In this document: positions 49,189-58,439 of the stretch, one piece after another | Numbering within the stretch: the stretch's first letter is position 1 | Layout of the letters: each line of letters opens with the position of its first letter | Source of the DNA: Parolsenella sp958406235 | GTDB lineage: Bacteria; Actinomycetota; Coriobacteriia; Coriobacteriales; Atopobiaceae | NCBI RefSeq assembly: GCF_039062465.1 | Contig: NZ_JBCLNF010000003.1 | Coordinates: 124,001 to 188,000 of the forward strand | Length of the DNA stretch: 64,000 nucleotides | Direction of reading: 5' to 3' | The notes under the pieces: model-generated | Seen by the model: only the letters and a program-made list of their open reading frames with translations | What the model was told of the DNA's origin: nothing | Database searches by the model: none | Made by a program: the position numbers and the translations under genes

Positions 49189-52125
49189 CTACTCCTCCGC
49201 CGGGGCGGCGCCGAACGCGCTCACGCGCGGAACCCACTCGCCCTCTCCCGAGGCGTCGAGGGCATCCTGCAGCTCGCGTGTGCGCTCGAGCACCGGCGCG
49301 AGGAACTTGCCGGTATAGCTCTCCGGACAGGCGGCAACCTCCTCGGGTGTGCCGGTGCACACCACGGTGCCGCCGCCTTCACCGCCCTCGGGGCCCATGT
49401 CGATGAGGCGATCGGCCACCTTGATGACGTCGAGGTTATGCTCGATGACCAGCACCGTGTTGCCCGCGTCGACCAGGCGCTGGAGGACGTCGAGCAGCTG
49501 GCGCACGTCCTCGAAGTGCAGGCCCGTCGTGGGCTCGTCGAGAATGTAGAAGGTCTTGCCCGTCTGCTGGCGGTGGAGCTCCTTGGCGAGCTTCACGCGC
49601 TGCGCCTCGCCGCCGGAGAGCGTCGTTGCCGGCTGGCCCAGGCGGATGTAGCCCAGGCCCACGTCATAGAGCGTCTGGAGCTTCTTCTTGATGCGCGGGA
49701 TGTTCCCAAAGAACGCCAGAGCCTCGGTCACGCTCATGTCGAGCACGTCCGAGATGCTCTTGCCGTGGTACTTCACCTCGAGCGTCTCGCGGTTATAGCG
49801 AGCACCGTGGCAGACCTCGCACGGAACGTAGACGTCTGGCAGGAAGTTCATCTCGATCTTGATCTGGCCATCGCCCTTGCAGGCCTCGCAACGGCCGCCC
49901 GGCACGTTGAACGAGAAGCGACCGGGGCTATAGCCGCGGGCGCGGCTCTCCGGCGTGGACGAGAAGAGCGCCCGGAGATCATCCCACAAGCCGATGTACG
50001 TGGCCGGGTTGGAGCGCGGAGTGCGGCCGATCGGGCTCTGATCCACGTCGATGACCTTGTCGATTTGGTCGACACCCGTGAGCTTCTTGTACTCGCCCAC
50101 CGGACGCAGCGAGTTCTGGATGGCGTTGGTGAGCGCGGGGGCGAGAGTGTCCGTCACGAGCGAGCTCTTGCCCGAGCCTGAGACTCCCGTGACCACCGTG
50201 AGCGTGCCAAACTCAATGCTCACGGTCACGTTCTTGAGGTTGTTGTGGCTCGCACCGACGATCTTGAGCTCGCCGCGACCGGGACGGCGACGCTCCTCCG
50301 GCAAGCGGATGAGTCTCCTGCCCGTGAGGTAGGCACCCGTGATCGAGTCCGCGCACTCGCAAATCTGTCCGGGCGTGCCCGCGGCGACCACCTCACCACC
50401 CAGCTCGCCCGCGCCGGGGCCCATGTCGATCACGTAGTCCGCCGCGCGGATCGTGTCTTCGTCATGCTCGACCACGATCACGGTGTTGCCCTGGTCGCGG
50501 AGGCGCTCGAGCGTCTTGATCAGGCGGTCGTTGTCGCGCTGGTGCAGGCCGATGGAGGGCTCGTCGAGGATATAGAGCACGCCCATGAGGCCCGCGCCGA
50601 TCTGCGTGGCCAGGCGGATGCGCTGCGCCTCGCCGCCGGAGAGCGTCGCCGAGGCGCGGGAGAGGGTGAGGTAATCCAGGCCAACGTCCACCAGGAAGCG
50701 CAGGCGCTCGACGATCTCCTTCACGATACGCCCGCCGATGAACTCCTGACGTTCCGTGAGCTTGAGGTCACGGAAGAACTCGAGCGACTCGCGGCAACTC
50801 ATGCAGCAGACGTCGTAGATTGACTTGCCGCCCACCGTGACGGCGAGAATCTCCGGCTTGAGGCGCGCACCGTGGCACGTCGGGCAGGGTACCTCATGGA
50901 TGTACTTCTCCAGGCGTGCGCGCATCTTCTCGTTGGTTGTCTCCGTGTACTTCTCGAACAGGACGGAGCGCACGCCCGAGAAGGTAGTCGACCAGTTGGT
51001 ATCTCGACCGTCGAGCGTGTGGTAGTCGACGCGGACCTTCGTGGAGCCGAGACCGTCGAGAAGGGCGTCGCGCACCTTCTTGGGCAGCTTGTTGAACGGG
51101 GTGTCAGGACTCGCCTTGAAGTGACGGCACACCGCGGCGAGCACCTGCGGGTAGTAGTTCGACCTGCCGAAGAAGCTGCCGAACACTCCCTCGGAAACGG
51201 AGAGGTTGGGGTCCTCGATGAGCGACTCCGCGTCCACCACGCGCCTGAAGCCGAGGCCGTCGCAGTCCGGGCAGGCGCCATAGGGGGCGTTGAAGGAGAA
51301 ATCGCGCGGCTGTGGGTCATCCATCGAGTGGCCGTGGATGGGGCACGCGAGCGCGAGCGAGTACTGGAGCAGCTCGCCGGGAATGCCCTCGGGGTCATCG
51401 CGGTCAGGCAGCATGTAGACGCCCACCTTGCCGGCGGCAAGGCGCGTCGCCGTCTCCACTGCCTCCGCGATGCGGCCCAGGCTCGTCTCGCGAATGACGA
51501 TGCGGTCCACCACGACCTCGATGTCGTGCTTGAGCTTCTTGTCGAGCTTGATCTCCTCGTCAAGCTCGCGGACCTCGCCATCGATGCGAACACGCGAGAA
51601 GCCCTCCGCGCGCAAGTCATCGAGAAGCTTCGTGTACTCGCCCTTACGGCCAAGAACCACAGGGGCAAGCACCAGCGCACGACGGCCCTGACCCGCGGCG
51701 AGGATCTTATCCGCCACCTGGTCCGTCGTCTGGCGCTCGATCACGCGGCCACACTCCGGGCAGTGGGGCGTGCCCACGCGCGCGAAGAGCAGACGGAGGT
51801 AGTCATAGATCTCCGTCACGGTACCCACGGTCGAGCGCGGGTTCTTCGACGTGGTCTTCTGGTCGATGGAGACCGCCGGGGAGAGGCCGTCGATCGAGTC
51901 GAGGTCCGGCTTGTCCATCTGGCCGAGGAACTGACGCGCATAGCTGGAGAGGCTCTCCACATAGCGACGCTGACCCTCGGCATAGATGGTGTCGAAGGCG
52001 AGGCTCGACTTGCCGGAGCCCGAGAGGCCCGTGATGACGACGAGTTTGTCGCGCGGAATCGATACGTTGATATCGCGCAGGTTATGCTCGCGCGCGCCCC
52101 TGATAACGATGGAATCGGAAGCCAT
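49189..52125 (-). CDS. uvrA: Excinuclease ABC subunit A
   Basis: A 978-residue UvrA. It has two ABC ATPase modules: Walker A GLSGSGKSS (N-terminal) and GVSGSGKSS (C-terminal), two signatures LSGGEAQRI and LSGGEAQRV, Walker B LYILDEPS and FYILDEPT, and zinc modules (CPECGRV; CPTCHGARL; CEACKGDG...CEVCHGAR). It recognises bulky DNA lesions and loads UvrB in nucleotide excision repair. uvrB and uvrC are not in the window. The start at 52125 begins at the family consensus (SIVIRGAREHNLRDI). About 30 residues longer than E. coli UvrA, mostly at the C-terminus. Confidence 0.97.
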   Translation of the reverse strand: MASDSIVIRGAREHNLRDINVSIPRDKLVVITGLSGSGKSSLAFDTIYAEGQRRYVESLSSYARQFLGQMDKPDLDSIDGLSPAVSIDQKTTSKNPRSTVGTVTEIYDYLRLLFARVGTPHCPECGRVIERQTTDQVADKILAAGQGRRALVLAPVVLGRKGEYTKLLDDLRAEGFSRVRIDGEVRELDEEIKLDKKLKHDIEVVVDRIVIRETSLGRIAEAVETATRLAAGKVGVYMLPDRDDPEGIPGELLQYSLALACPIHGHSMDDPQPRDFSFNAPYGACPDCDGLGFRRVVDAESLIEDPNLSVSEGVFGSFFGRSNYYPQVLAAVCRHFKASPDTPFNKLPKKVRDALLDGLGSTKVRVDYHTLDGRDTNWSTTFSGVRSVLFEKYTETTNEKMRARLEKYIHEVPCPTCHGARLKPEILAVTVGGKSIYDVCCMSCRESLEFFRDLKLTERQEFIGGRIVKEIVERLRFLVDVGLDYLTLSRASATLSGGEAQRIRLATQIGAGLMGVLYILDEPSIGLHQRDNDRLIKTLERLRDQGNTVIVVEHDEDTIRAADYVIDMGPGAGELGGEVVAAGTPGQICECADSITGAYLTGRRLIRLPEERRRPGRGELKIVGASHNNLKNVTVSIEFGTLTVVTGVSGSGKSSLVTDTLAPALTNAIQNSLRPVGEYKKLTGVDQIDKVIDVDQSPIGRTPRSNPATYIGLWDDLRALFSSTPESRARGYSPGRFSFNVPGGRCEACKGDGQIKIEMNFLPDVYVPCEVCHGARYNRETLEVKYHGKSISDVLDMSVTEALAFFGNIPRIKKKLQTLYDVGLGYIRLGQPATTLSGGEAQRVKLAKELHRQQTGKTFYILDEPTTGLHFEDVRQLLDVLQRLVDAGNTVLVIEHNLDVIKVADRLIDMGPEGGEGGGTVVCTGTPEEVAACPESYTGKFLAPVLERTRELQDALDASGEGEWVPRVSAFGAAPAEE

Positions 52126-52176
52126 GGACCACTCCCCCGTTGTGTCGTTTCTCATAGCTCCTCAGTGTAACGAGAC

Positions 52177-52208
52177 GAGCCGCGAGGCGCCAAACGCCAT
52201 CGCGGCTC
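52177..52208. terminator. Hairpin downstream of the radical SAM gene
   Basis: GAGCCGCGAGGCG pairs with CGCCATCGCGGCTC (one bulge), between the radical SAM stop at 52257 and uvrA start at 52125. No T-tract on the minus strand. Confidence 0.45.
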
Positions 52209-52256
52209 CATAGAACATCCGTTCGTTGTTCGCTTCGGGCCGGCGCCCCGCGGCCG

Positions 52257-54038
52257 CTAGTGCAACAACGGGTTATCGAGGTGAAGCTCCGGCCTCGGGG
52301 CACGCGAAGGCACACGCGCGGCAGGCGCCGAGGCCACGGGGGCCTCCTCAACGACGCGGAGCTCCCACGCACTCGCCACCTCGGCGGATGGTGAACCCTC
52401 ACGCACGCGAGCCAGAGCGGCGGAGAAGACCGGGCCCACGACGTCACAGCGCCAGACGCGAGCTCGCACATGGCGCCAGGCGATGCCCTCGCGAAGCCAC
52501 AGCTCGACCGGCTCATCGAACCAGAGCGCCCGGGCAAGCCCCGCACCCAGGTCGCTGCGGTCCTCGCGAAGCGCCACGACAACGCCGCGTTCGCCCGCAA
52601 GCTTGGCAACACCCAGCTCGGAGGCGGAGAACGCCTCGCAGAACAGAGCCCCCTCCTCGCCGGGAACGCTCACGCGCGGCGCGCCCTCGCCCGAGGGCGT
52701 CTCGCCCGCGGCGGCGACCTCGGGAGAAGTCTCCTCGCGGTTCAGGCCCTTCCAGACGGAGACGTCGGATCGCTCGAGATCCGCGTCTGGGTGATTGCCG
52801 CACATCTTGCAGTCGTCCTCGAACGCGACCAGCCCATGGCTCGCGCGCACGTCATGAAAGCCCTTCGCGAGCTCCACGTAATACTCGATAGGAGGCATCG
52901 GGCGCCAGCCCAACACGCTACGGCGATGCGGGCGCCAGATGACGGACAGGCAGGTCACACCGCGCTCAGCGAACCATTCGCACGCCTCGAGGTTACGCTC
53001 GATCGCTTCCTCGGGCGTGGGCACCGCGCCGTCGCCGGCGAGCTCGGCCCCGCCAACCACCTGCGTGTAAACGTTGCCCGCGCCGAAGACATCAACCGCG
53101 TCGACCGTGCGACGAAGCCACTCGTCATACCCCACGTGAGCGTTCTTGCCAGGGCACAGGCGCGCGAACTGCTCCGCACCCCAGACCTCAAGGTTTGGGC
53201 TATACGAGGTGACACCCGACTCATCATGCAGGCGCTTGACGAGCTCGCGAGGCCAGGCGGGAGCCATGACCTGGCACGAGAAGCGCCCGGAGAACGCTTT
53301 CCCCATGGCACGAACGCAGCGCAGATAGCGCTCGAGCTCGCGCCCGAACGGCGGTTCGCCCGCGTAGTCCGTTCCTCCGGAGATGTAGAGCTCGGAGTAG
53401 CGGCCGGGCTCGGCAAGAGCCGCGCGCACGGTCTCGCCAAGCTGGGCGCAAGGGACCTCGGGCTCGATGCCGTGGCGCGTGAACAGCGCGCAGAAGCGGC
53501 ATTGTTCGCCACGACCCCAGAACTCGCAGCGGCGATAGGACGTGAGGATCAGCTTCTGGGCGCGAACGTCAGCGAGCTCGTCCATGGGAACGCCGCCCGC
53601 CGCCTCGTGGTCGAAGAGCTCGGGCCGCGGCACGAAATCCACGACATCCAGGATGCCCTCGCGGGCGTCTCCCGCAGGGTCGCCGTCCGCAGCGATCGGG
53701 CCGGCAGCCGGCTCGCGAAGCACGAACTCGCCCGTGCGCTCGTCAAAGTCGATGACGTAGGGGTCATCGTACGTCTCGCCCCAGTTTATATAGACGTAGG
53801 TGGCGTCGCGGAGGAGCACGCCACCGGGCATGACCAGGCGCGCGGGCCTCCCGCCAAACGCGATGTCAAAGGGCTCGGCAGAGGCGAAGCGGTAGTCGCC
53901 CTCCTGCAGGCGGGCGAGCGCCGCCGCGGAAAGGCGGGCGCCATGCCAAACCATCGAGATCTTGAGCAGCACAAACGGGCTCATGCCCGGGTTCTCCGAG
54001 CAGAGCCTGCGCCACTGCTCGGCCTTGGTCTCTCGCAT
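52257..54038 (-). CDS. Radical SAM protein with a CX8CX2C cluster motif
   Basis: A 593-residue protein. The cluster-binding Cys residues are in RRCEFWGRGEQCRFCAL at 171, 180 and 183, a CX8CX2C spacing in place of the usual CX3CX2C. Other radical SAM landmarks are ELYISGGTD (GGD-type motif), the SYSPNLEVWG strand and NVYTQVVGGAEL (GxI-type). A second Cys cluster, CKMCGNH, follows near residue 410. The C-terminal ~160 residues are an additional Ala/Glu-rich domain. Some uncharacterised radical SAM families near BioB/elongator have expanded spacing. The substrate is unknown. It lies between uvrA and the ykoFEDC operon, same strand but flanked by a palindrome and a terminator. The start at 54038 follows AAGGGAG. 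Confidence 0.75.
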   Translation of the reverse strand: MRETKAEQWRRLCSENPGMSPFVLLKISMVWHGARLSAAALARLQEGDYRFASAEPFDIAFGGRPARLVMPGGVLLRDATYVYINWGETYDDPYVIDFDERTGEFVLREPAAGPIAADGDPAGDAREGILDVVDFVPRPELFDHEAAGGVPMDELADVRAQKLILTSYRRCEFWGRGEQCRFCALFTRHGIEPEVPCAQLGETVRAALAEPGRYSELYISGGTDYAGEPPFGRELERYLRCVRAMGKAFSGRFSCQVMAPAWPRELVKRLHDESGVTSYSPNLEVWGAEQFARLCPGKNAHVGYDEWLRRTVDAVDVFGAGNVYTQVVGGAELAGDGAVPTPEEAIERNLEACEWFAERGVTCLSVIWRPHRRSVLGWRPMPPIEYYVELAKGFHDVRASHGLVAFEDDCKMCGNHPDADLERSDVSVWKGLNREETSPEVAAAGETPSGEGAPRVSVPGEEGALFCEAFSASELGVAKLAGERGVVVALREDRSDLGAGLARALWFDEPVELWLREGIAWRHVRARVWRCDVVGPVFSAALARVREGSPSAEVASAWELRVVEEAPVASAPAARVPSRAPRPELHLDNPLLH

Positions 54039-54062
54039 GGAAAGCTCCCTTCGAATCGCAAA

Positions 54063-54091
54063 GTTGACAAAGGGACTGTCCCTTTGTCAAC
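54063..54091. repeat. GGGACWGTCCC palindrome, copy 3
   Basis: GTTGACAAAGGGAC-T-GTCCCTTTGTCAAC, a perfect 14-bp inverted repeat. It lies between ykoC and the radical SAM gene, and has the same outer arms as copy 1. Confidence 0.7.
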
Positions 54092-54155
54092 TCTGCGGAC
54101 GCGCGTAGCGCGGACGGGCGTGGGGGAGCTCGCGCGACCCAGACGCCCGCCCCAC

Positions 54156-54878
54156 CTACGGCACCAGAACGAGCGCGGCGACGATCGCCGCGTTCAGCCC
54201 CACGGCGAAGGCGACATCACGAGCGCGGAGCGGCACCTCGAACGCGCAGCGTCGCTCGCCGGAGTCCTCGAACCCGCGAGACTCCATCGCCATGGCAAGG
54301 CTCTCCGAGCGCTCAAGGGCATGCGCCAGCATCGGCACGACGCGCCTGGGAGACAGCGGGTTCACGTGAACGCCGCGAGCCTTGAGCGCTAGGCCGACCT
54401 CGGCGTACTCGTCCTTGACCACGGGAAAGAAGTGATAGGCGGCCAGTACGCCATAGGCGAACTTCGGCGGCAGGCGGAACTGCTGCATGAGGCTCATGAC
54501 CAGCTCGAAGGCATCGCTCGTGAAGGCGAACGACAAGCCCAGGCCACCGTAGGCCATGACGCGGCTCGCGAGCTGCGCGGCGGTGGTCCAGTCGCTGGCG
54601 AACAGCGTTCGCTGGCCAAACACGTCCGCCTCGATGGCCGCGGAGGCGTTTCCGCCCGAACCATACATGAGACCGGTCACGAAGAGCGCCGCCGAGGTCA
54701 GGGCGAAGGGCACGAGCGCCGCCGCGACGCCGCGACGGTTCGTGCCAGGGCTCGCGAGCGTCGCCACAAGGGCGATGGCGCAAACCGCGAGATTGACGCG
54801 CGTGTTAAACGTAACGGAGAGGATGAGCGACGCCACGGTGAGCGCGGCAAGCTTGATCCCGGGATTCAGGCTCCTCAT
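54156..54878 (-). CDS. ykoC: ECF transporter transmembrane subunit (YkoC/CbiQ-type EcfT)
   Basis: A 240-residue EcfT subunit with about five to six membrane helices. The Ala-Arg-Gly signature is seen as LKARGVHV and the second as AMESRGFEDSG, which are the two coupling motifs that contact the ATPases. It links the ATPase pair to the S component. Here it is the last gene of ykoFEDC and overlaps the ATPase gene by 4 nt (ATGA). Its specificity is set by YkoE, predicted to be thiamine or HMP. Confidence 0.9.
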   Translation of the reverse strand: MRSLNPGIKLAALTVASLILSVTFNTRVNLAVCAIALVATLASPGTNRRGVAAALVPFALTSAALFVTGLMYGSGGNASAAIEADVFGQRTLFASDWTTAAQLASRVMAYGGLGLSFAFTSDAFELVMSLMQQFRLPPKFAYGVLAAYHFFPVVKDEYAEVGLALKARGVHVNPLSPRRVVPMLAHALERSESLAMAMESRGFEDSGERRCAFEVPLRARDVAFAVGLNAAIVAALVLVP

Positions 54879-56485
54879 GAGGCGCTCCCCTCTCGAACGG
54901 CGGACGCGGCGGTCGTCGCGGGCGCGGCAATCGCGGCGGCGTCGGCGAGCGCGGCGGTCGTCGCGGGCGCGGCAATCGCGGCGGCATCGGAAGGTGCGGC
55001 AGTCGTCGCGGGCTCACGGCGAGCCTCGACGTAGGCGTCAAGCTCCTCGCCCTCGAGCGGACGCACGCGCCCGTCACCTACGAGCAGCACCTGGTTGGCG
55101 ATGGCGCGAGCGAGCACGAGGTCGTGCGTCGCCACGACGACGGTGAGGCCATCGGCAACGCGCTGCTCGAGCACGTCGAGCATCTTGCGCGTCGAGCGCT
55201 CGTCCTGCGCATACGTGGGCTCGTCGAGCAGAAGGACGTCGGCACGTCCCGCTAGCATCGCGAGCATGGCGAGACGGCGCTGCTGACCCTGGCTAATCTC
55301 ATACGGCGAGCGCTCCCCCAGGCCCTTCAGGCCAAACTCGGCGAGAAGGTCGGGCACGCGTGCCGCAAGCTCCTCCTCCGCCACATCTGGATTGGCGGCA
55401 CGCAGCGTCACCATGACTTCCTCGGCAACAGTGAGTGCGAGGAACTGCAGACGCGGGTTCTGGAAGACCAGACCAACGGAGCCCTCGACCGCGAGCTCGC
55501 CGGACGTGCGACACGCGCCCGCGATGGCATGGAGCAGCGTGGACTTGCCGCTGCCGCACTCGCCCACGAGGGCAGTCACGCTACCGTGAGCCACCTCGAA
55601 CGAAACGCCCGAGAGCACGGTGGACGCCGACCGGCCTCGTCCATAGCCGACGGACAGGTCGCGAACGCGGACGACCTTCTTGGCATCCTCGGAAACGAGC
55701 GCGGGGCGCAGGCCCCTCGCCCACTCATCATCCACGAACAGGCCGTCGGCGCGCATTTCCGCCTCGTGTGTGGCAAACTCCGCGACCGGGAAGCTCGCCT
55801 CGTCAAGGCTGCCATGCTCGCGCATGAGCACGACACGGTCCGCGAAGGGTAGCCACCAGCCGGCACGATGGTCGACCACCACGAGTGTCACGCCCTCTTG
55901 CTCGTTGAGACGGCGAAGCTCGACGGCGACCGAGGCGCACGACGACGGATCGAGATTGGCAAACGGCTCGTCGAGCACGAGTGTACGGGCGCCGCACGCG
56001 AGCGCGGTGCACAGCGCGAGCTTCTGCTTGGTGCCGCCGGAGAGCTGGCCGATGCGGTCCTTCTCGCGTCCCTCGAGGCCCACGAGCGCGAGGAGCTCGC
56101 GACAGCGCTCGCGCGCGTCGCCAGGCCAGGCGACGTTTTCGAGCGCAAAGAGCACCTCGCGCTCGACCGTATCCATGCAGAACTGATTGTCAGGATTCTG
56201 GAACAGTATCGAGACTTCGCGGCTTCGCTCGCGCGGACCCATCTTCCTCACCGGACGACCAGCCGCAAGGACCTCGCCCTCGAGCTCGCCTGCGTAGGCC
56301 GGGTAAAGCCCGGCGAGGCAGAAGGCGAGCGTCGACTTGCCCGACCCGGAGGCCCCCATCACGAGGACGACCTCCCCCCGACGCACGGTCAGGGAGAGGT
56401 CGGAGAAGACCGGGCCCGAGCCCTCGCCGTAGCGAAAGCCCAGGCCACGAGCCTCGAGCGCGATGTCCGTCTCGGCGCTAGGCAC
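54875..56485 (-). CDS. ykoD: ECF transporter ATPase, two fused ABC domains (YkoD)
   Basis: A 536-residue duplicated ABC ATPase. First domain: Walker A GASGSGKST, Q-loop FQNPDNQF, signature QLSGGTKQK, Walker B LVLDEPFANLD. Second domain: GECGSGKST, VFQNPRLQF, signature ISQGQQRRLAM, LLLLDEPTYAQD. The second signature has Gln in place of the usual Gly (SQGQQ). The tail (from about residue 480) has Ala/Thr repeats of about 15 residues (ATTAA...DAAAIAAP), encoded by a 45-nt DNA repeat. GTG start at 56485 overlaps ykoE by 8 nt. It powers the YkoEDC thiamine-precursor transporter. Confidence 0.92.
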   Translation of the reverse strand: MPSAETDIALEARGLGFRYGEGSGPVFSDLSLTVRRGEVVLVMGASGSGKSTLAFCLAGLYPAYAGELEGEVLAAGRPVRKMGPRERSREVSILFQNPDNQFCMDTVEREVLFALENVAWPGDARERCRELLALVGLEGREKDRIGQLSGGTKQKLALCTALACGARTLVLDEPFANLDPSSCASVAVELRRLNEQEGVTLVVVDHRAGWWLPFADRVVLMREHGSLDEASFPVAEFATHEAEMRADGLFVDDEWARGLRPALVSEDAKKVVRVRDLSVGYGRGRSASTVLSGVSFEVAHGSVTALVGECGSGKSTLLHAIAGACRTSGELAVEGSVGLVFQNPRLQFLALTVAEEVMVTLRAANPDVAEEELAARVPDLLAEFGLKGLGERSPYEISQGQQRRLAMLAMLAGRADVLLLDEPTYAQDERSTRKMLDVLEQRVADGLTVVVATHDLVLARAIANQVLLVGDGRVRPLEGEELDAYVEARREPATTAAPSDAAAIAAPATTAALADAAAIAAPATTAASAVREGSAS

Positions 56486-57080
56486 GCGAGCGACCCAGGG
56501 CGTAGCCCTTAAGCAGGCCGGTCTTGGCGAGGCCGTCGCCGATGGCCTTGGAGAGCAGGCCGGCGAAGAGCATGGAGCTCACGAGCCTCACGACGAAGAA
56601 CAGCACGAGCACCGGGACGGCGATGAGGCCGTAGCCAGAGCGGATGAAGCTCCAGACGAAGCTGATGACGGTGCAGAAGGCGCTCGCGAGCAGCATGTCC
56701 TTGGTCTCGAAGCTCTTGTAGTGGCCGAGGGCGAAAGCGAGCTCGGCGCCGGCACCCTGGACGAGGCCGGTCACGATGACCATCGGGCCATACATGTTGC
56801 CGAGAAGGACCTCGATGAGGGCGGCAACGACCTCAGAGACGAGGGCGACGCCCGGACGCTGGATGATGTAGGCTGCGAGCGTGGACACCATGAACCAGAT
56901 GCCGAACACAATCTCGTTGCCCATGGGGCCGATGCCCATCGGGGTGAAGGCGGCGACCATTGCCGCGGCAGCGTAGACCGCCACGAGGTAGACGACGCCG
57001 AAAACGACGCAGAGCATCGCCACGAAGATGATCTCCTGGAGCTTCCAGCCGCCCTTGGCGGCACCGTTCTCGTTAGCCAT
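56478..57080 (-). CDS. ykoE: ECF transporter substrate-binding subunit YkoE (thiamine/HMP)
   Basis: A 200-residue membrane protein with about six hydrophobic segments. It has the YkoE family opening WKLQEIIFVAMLCVVFGVVYL and the MGIGPMGNEIVFGIWFMVSTLAAYIIQRPGVAL region, plus YGPMVIVTGLVQGAGAELAFAL. YkoE binds thiamine or hydroxymethylpyrimidine for the ECF module. It follows ykoF in the TPP-riboswitch operon, separated by a gap that holds palindrome copy 4. The overlap with ykoD shows coupling. Confidence 0.93.
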   Translation of the reverse strand: MANENGAAKGGWKLQEIIFVAMLCVVFGVVYLVAVYAAAAMVAAFTPMGIGPMGNEIVFGIWFMVSTLAAYIIQRPGVALVSEVVAALIEVLLGNMYGPMVIVTGLVQGAGAELAFALGHYKSFETKDMLLASAFCTVISFVWSFIRSGYGLIAVPVLVLFFVVRLVSSMLFAGLLSKAIGDGLAKTGLLKGYALGRSRA

Positions 57081-57100
57081 TCCTTGTTTCTCCTCTCGTC

Positions 57101-57131
57101 ACCTGAAAAAGGGACAGTCCCTTTTGCAGGT
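57101..57131. repeat. GGGACWGTCCC palindrome, copy 4
   Basis: ACCTGAAAAAGGGAC-A-GTCCCTTTTGCAGGT, 15-bp arms with one mismatch, in the ykoF-ykoE gap. The outer arms match copy 2 (CCTGAAAA). Confidence 0.7.
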
Positions 57132-57213
57132 TCTTACGGTTAGTGCGCGGGCGCGGGTCGCCCGTCGCGTCATTCAGCGCGACAGCTAGCGCGCTGGCCA
57201 AGCCCTCGTGGTC

Positions 57214-57852
57214 CTACTCGACCGTGGGGCTGTTGACGTTAATCGTGAAGTGCAGCACGTAATGGTGGACGTTCTCGCTCGCTTCCATGAGCTCGCAGAC
57301 CTCCTGCAGGTAGGCGAAGACGTCCTTGATGCTGCCCTCGATGCGCGTGGCGTAGTGAATCGTGGTGGGGTTGAGGCCACGCTTCTCGGCGAGGCGCCAG
57401 ACCTCGGCGATGTCGTCGATGTAGTCGCCCACGCCCATGGGATAGAGGGCGAGCTTGCACAGGCACGGCTGCGTGGCAGCCTCGACGATGGCGTGGTTGG
57501 GGGCCTCGCCCGTAGCCTCGAGCACCGAGTCGCCGGAGACGTCGCCCGGGCAGCCCTTGGAGACCTGGCCCTCGATGGCCATGTGGACGCCCTCGGTCCA
57601 GGAGCTGGCGAACAGCGCGGAGACCGCGTCCATCACATAGGGAAGCTTGCCGCGGTAGACCGTCGAAAGGGCGTCGGTCTCGCTCCAGACGCAGGAGGTG
57701 TCGACACGCCCGAGGGCGCCGAGAATGATGTCGATGAAGTTGTCGCACATGGGGTAGAGCGTGAATCGGCAGCCGGAAATCGGCAGGTCAGTGCCCCTGC
57801 CAGCCCAAGGCAGATCGGGGCGGTTGCAGCCCTCGCAGCAGTTTTCAGACAT
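57214..57852 (-). CDS. ykoF: Thiamine/HMP-binding protein YkoF
   Basis: A 212-residue protein with two tandem copies of the YkoF/MTH1187-like fold: GCRFTLYPMCDNFIDIILGAL (residues ~27-47) and CKLALYPMGVGDYIDDIAEVW (~125-145), each followed by a SxVWSETD/HYATRIEG strand. YkoF binds thiamine or HMP in the cytoplasm and is the first gene in ykoFEDC of Bacillus. The Cys-rich N-terminus (MSENCCEGCNRP) is an unusual addition. The start at 57852 follows GAGAGGAAG. The TPP riboswitch is about 190 nt upstream. Confidence 0.92.
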   Translation of the reverse strand: MSENCCEGCNRPDLPWAGRGTDLPISGCRFTLYPMCDNFIDIILGALGRVDTSCVWSETDALSTVYRGKLPYVMDAVSALFASSWTEGVHMAIEGQVSKGCPGDVSGDSVLEATGEAPNHAIVEAATQPCLCKLALYPMGVGDYIDDIAEVWRLAEKRGLNPTTIHYATRIEGSIKDVFAYLQEVCELMEASENVHHYVLHFTINVNSPTVE

Positions 57853-58044
57853 GTCTTCCTCTCGTTCGTGACGCAGGCGGGCTGCGTCGTGGCCGCACGG
57901 GCCACATCCGCGGCCGTAGGGACCGCATCTGGATGCAAGCAGGAACGAGAGGCTTGAACGAGCCGGCAAGACAACGTCGCCGCACGAGACGGCGGGTGCG
58001 GCAAAGCCGCGCGCCAGAAGAACGACGCCTCGAACGCGAGACGG

Positions 58045-58122
58045 GTAGCTTCCCTACGCTGGTCCTAACCAGGTCAGGTTCAAGGGGTTGGAAATCCTCT
58101 CAGCTCTTGCGAGCACCCCCAG
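58045..58122 (-). ncRNA. TPP riboswitch (THI element)
   Basis: On the minus strand the sequence contains GGGGGTGCTCG, the CTGAGAGG pyrimidine-sensor loop, ACCCCTTGAACCTGACCTGG, and GGACCAGCGTAGGGAAGC, which are all conserved TPP-riboswitch parts in the right order. It should repress ykoFEDC when thiamine pyrophosphate is abundant, which supports the thiamine-precursor role of the operon. Confidence 0.95.
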
Positions 58123-58155
58123 CACGTGTGCCGCGCGTGGCGGCAACGGTTTGGC

Positions 58156-58183
58156 ATTGTACTAACCCCGATGACGCTGTCAA
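58156..58183 (-). promoter_or_regulatory. Sigma-70-type promoter of the ykoFEDC operon
   Basis: Minus-strand TTGACA (58183-58178) and TACAAT (58161-58156) are 16 nt apart, about 34 nt before the riboswitch. Near-consensus, and correctly placed so that the TPP riboswitch is within the leader. Confidence 0.75.
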
Positions 58184-58439
58184 GAGGCGTTGCAATTGCA
58201 CGCTAGCGCGCCAATAACCCTACGTAGCCAACGTCTTAGCTGCTCAGAGGCTCTGTCACTCGTCGCGACAGCGCTTGACGGGCCTTTGCGCCCTTTCACG
58301 CTCTGTCATGAAACTGTTACGTCTGCGTCCGGAACGCGTTCGGCGGGGAATACTTATGTAAGACTGTGCGGGTGAACCAAAAACACGCCCTGCAGGGATC
58401 GCGACGCACCCCGCCGTGGCGGATCAGAAGGGAGCTCCC

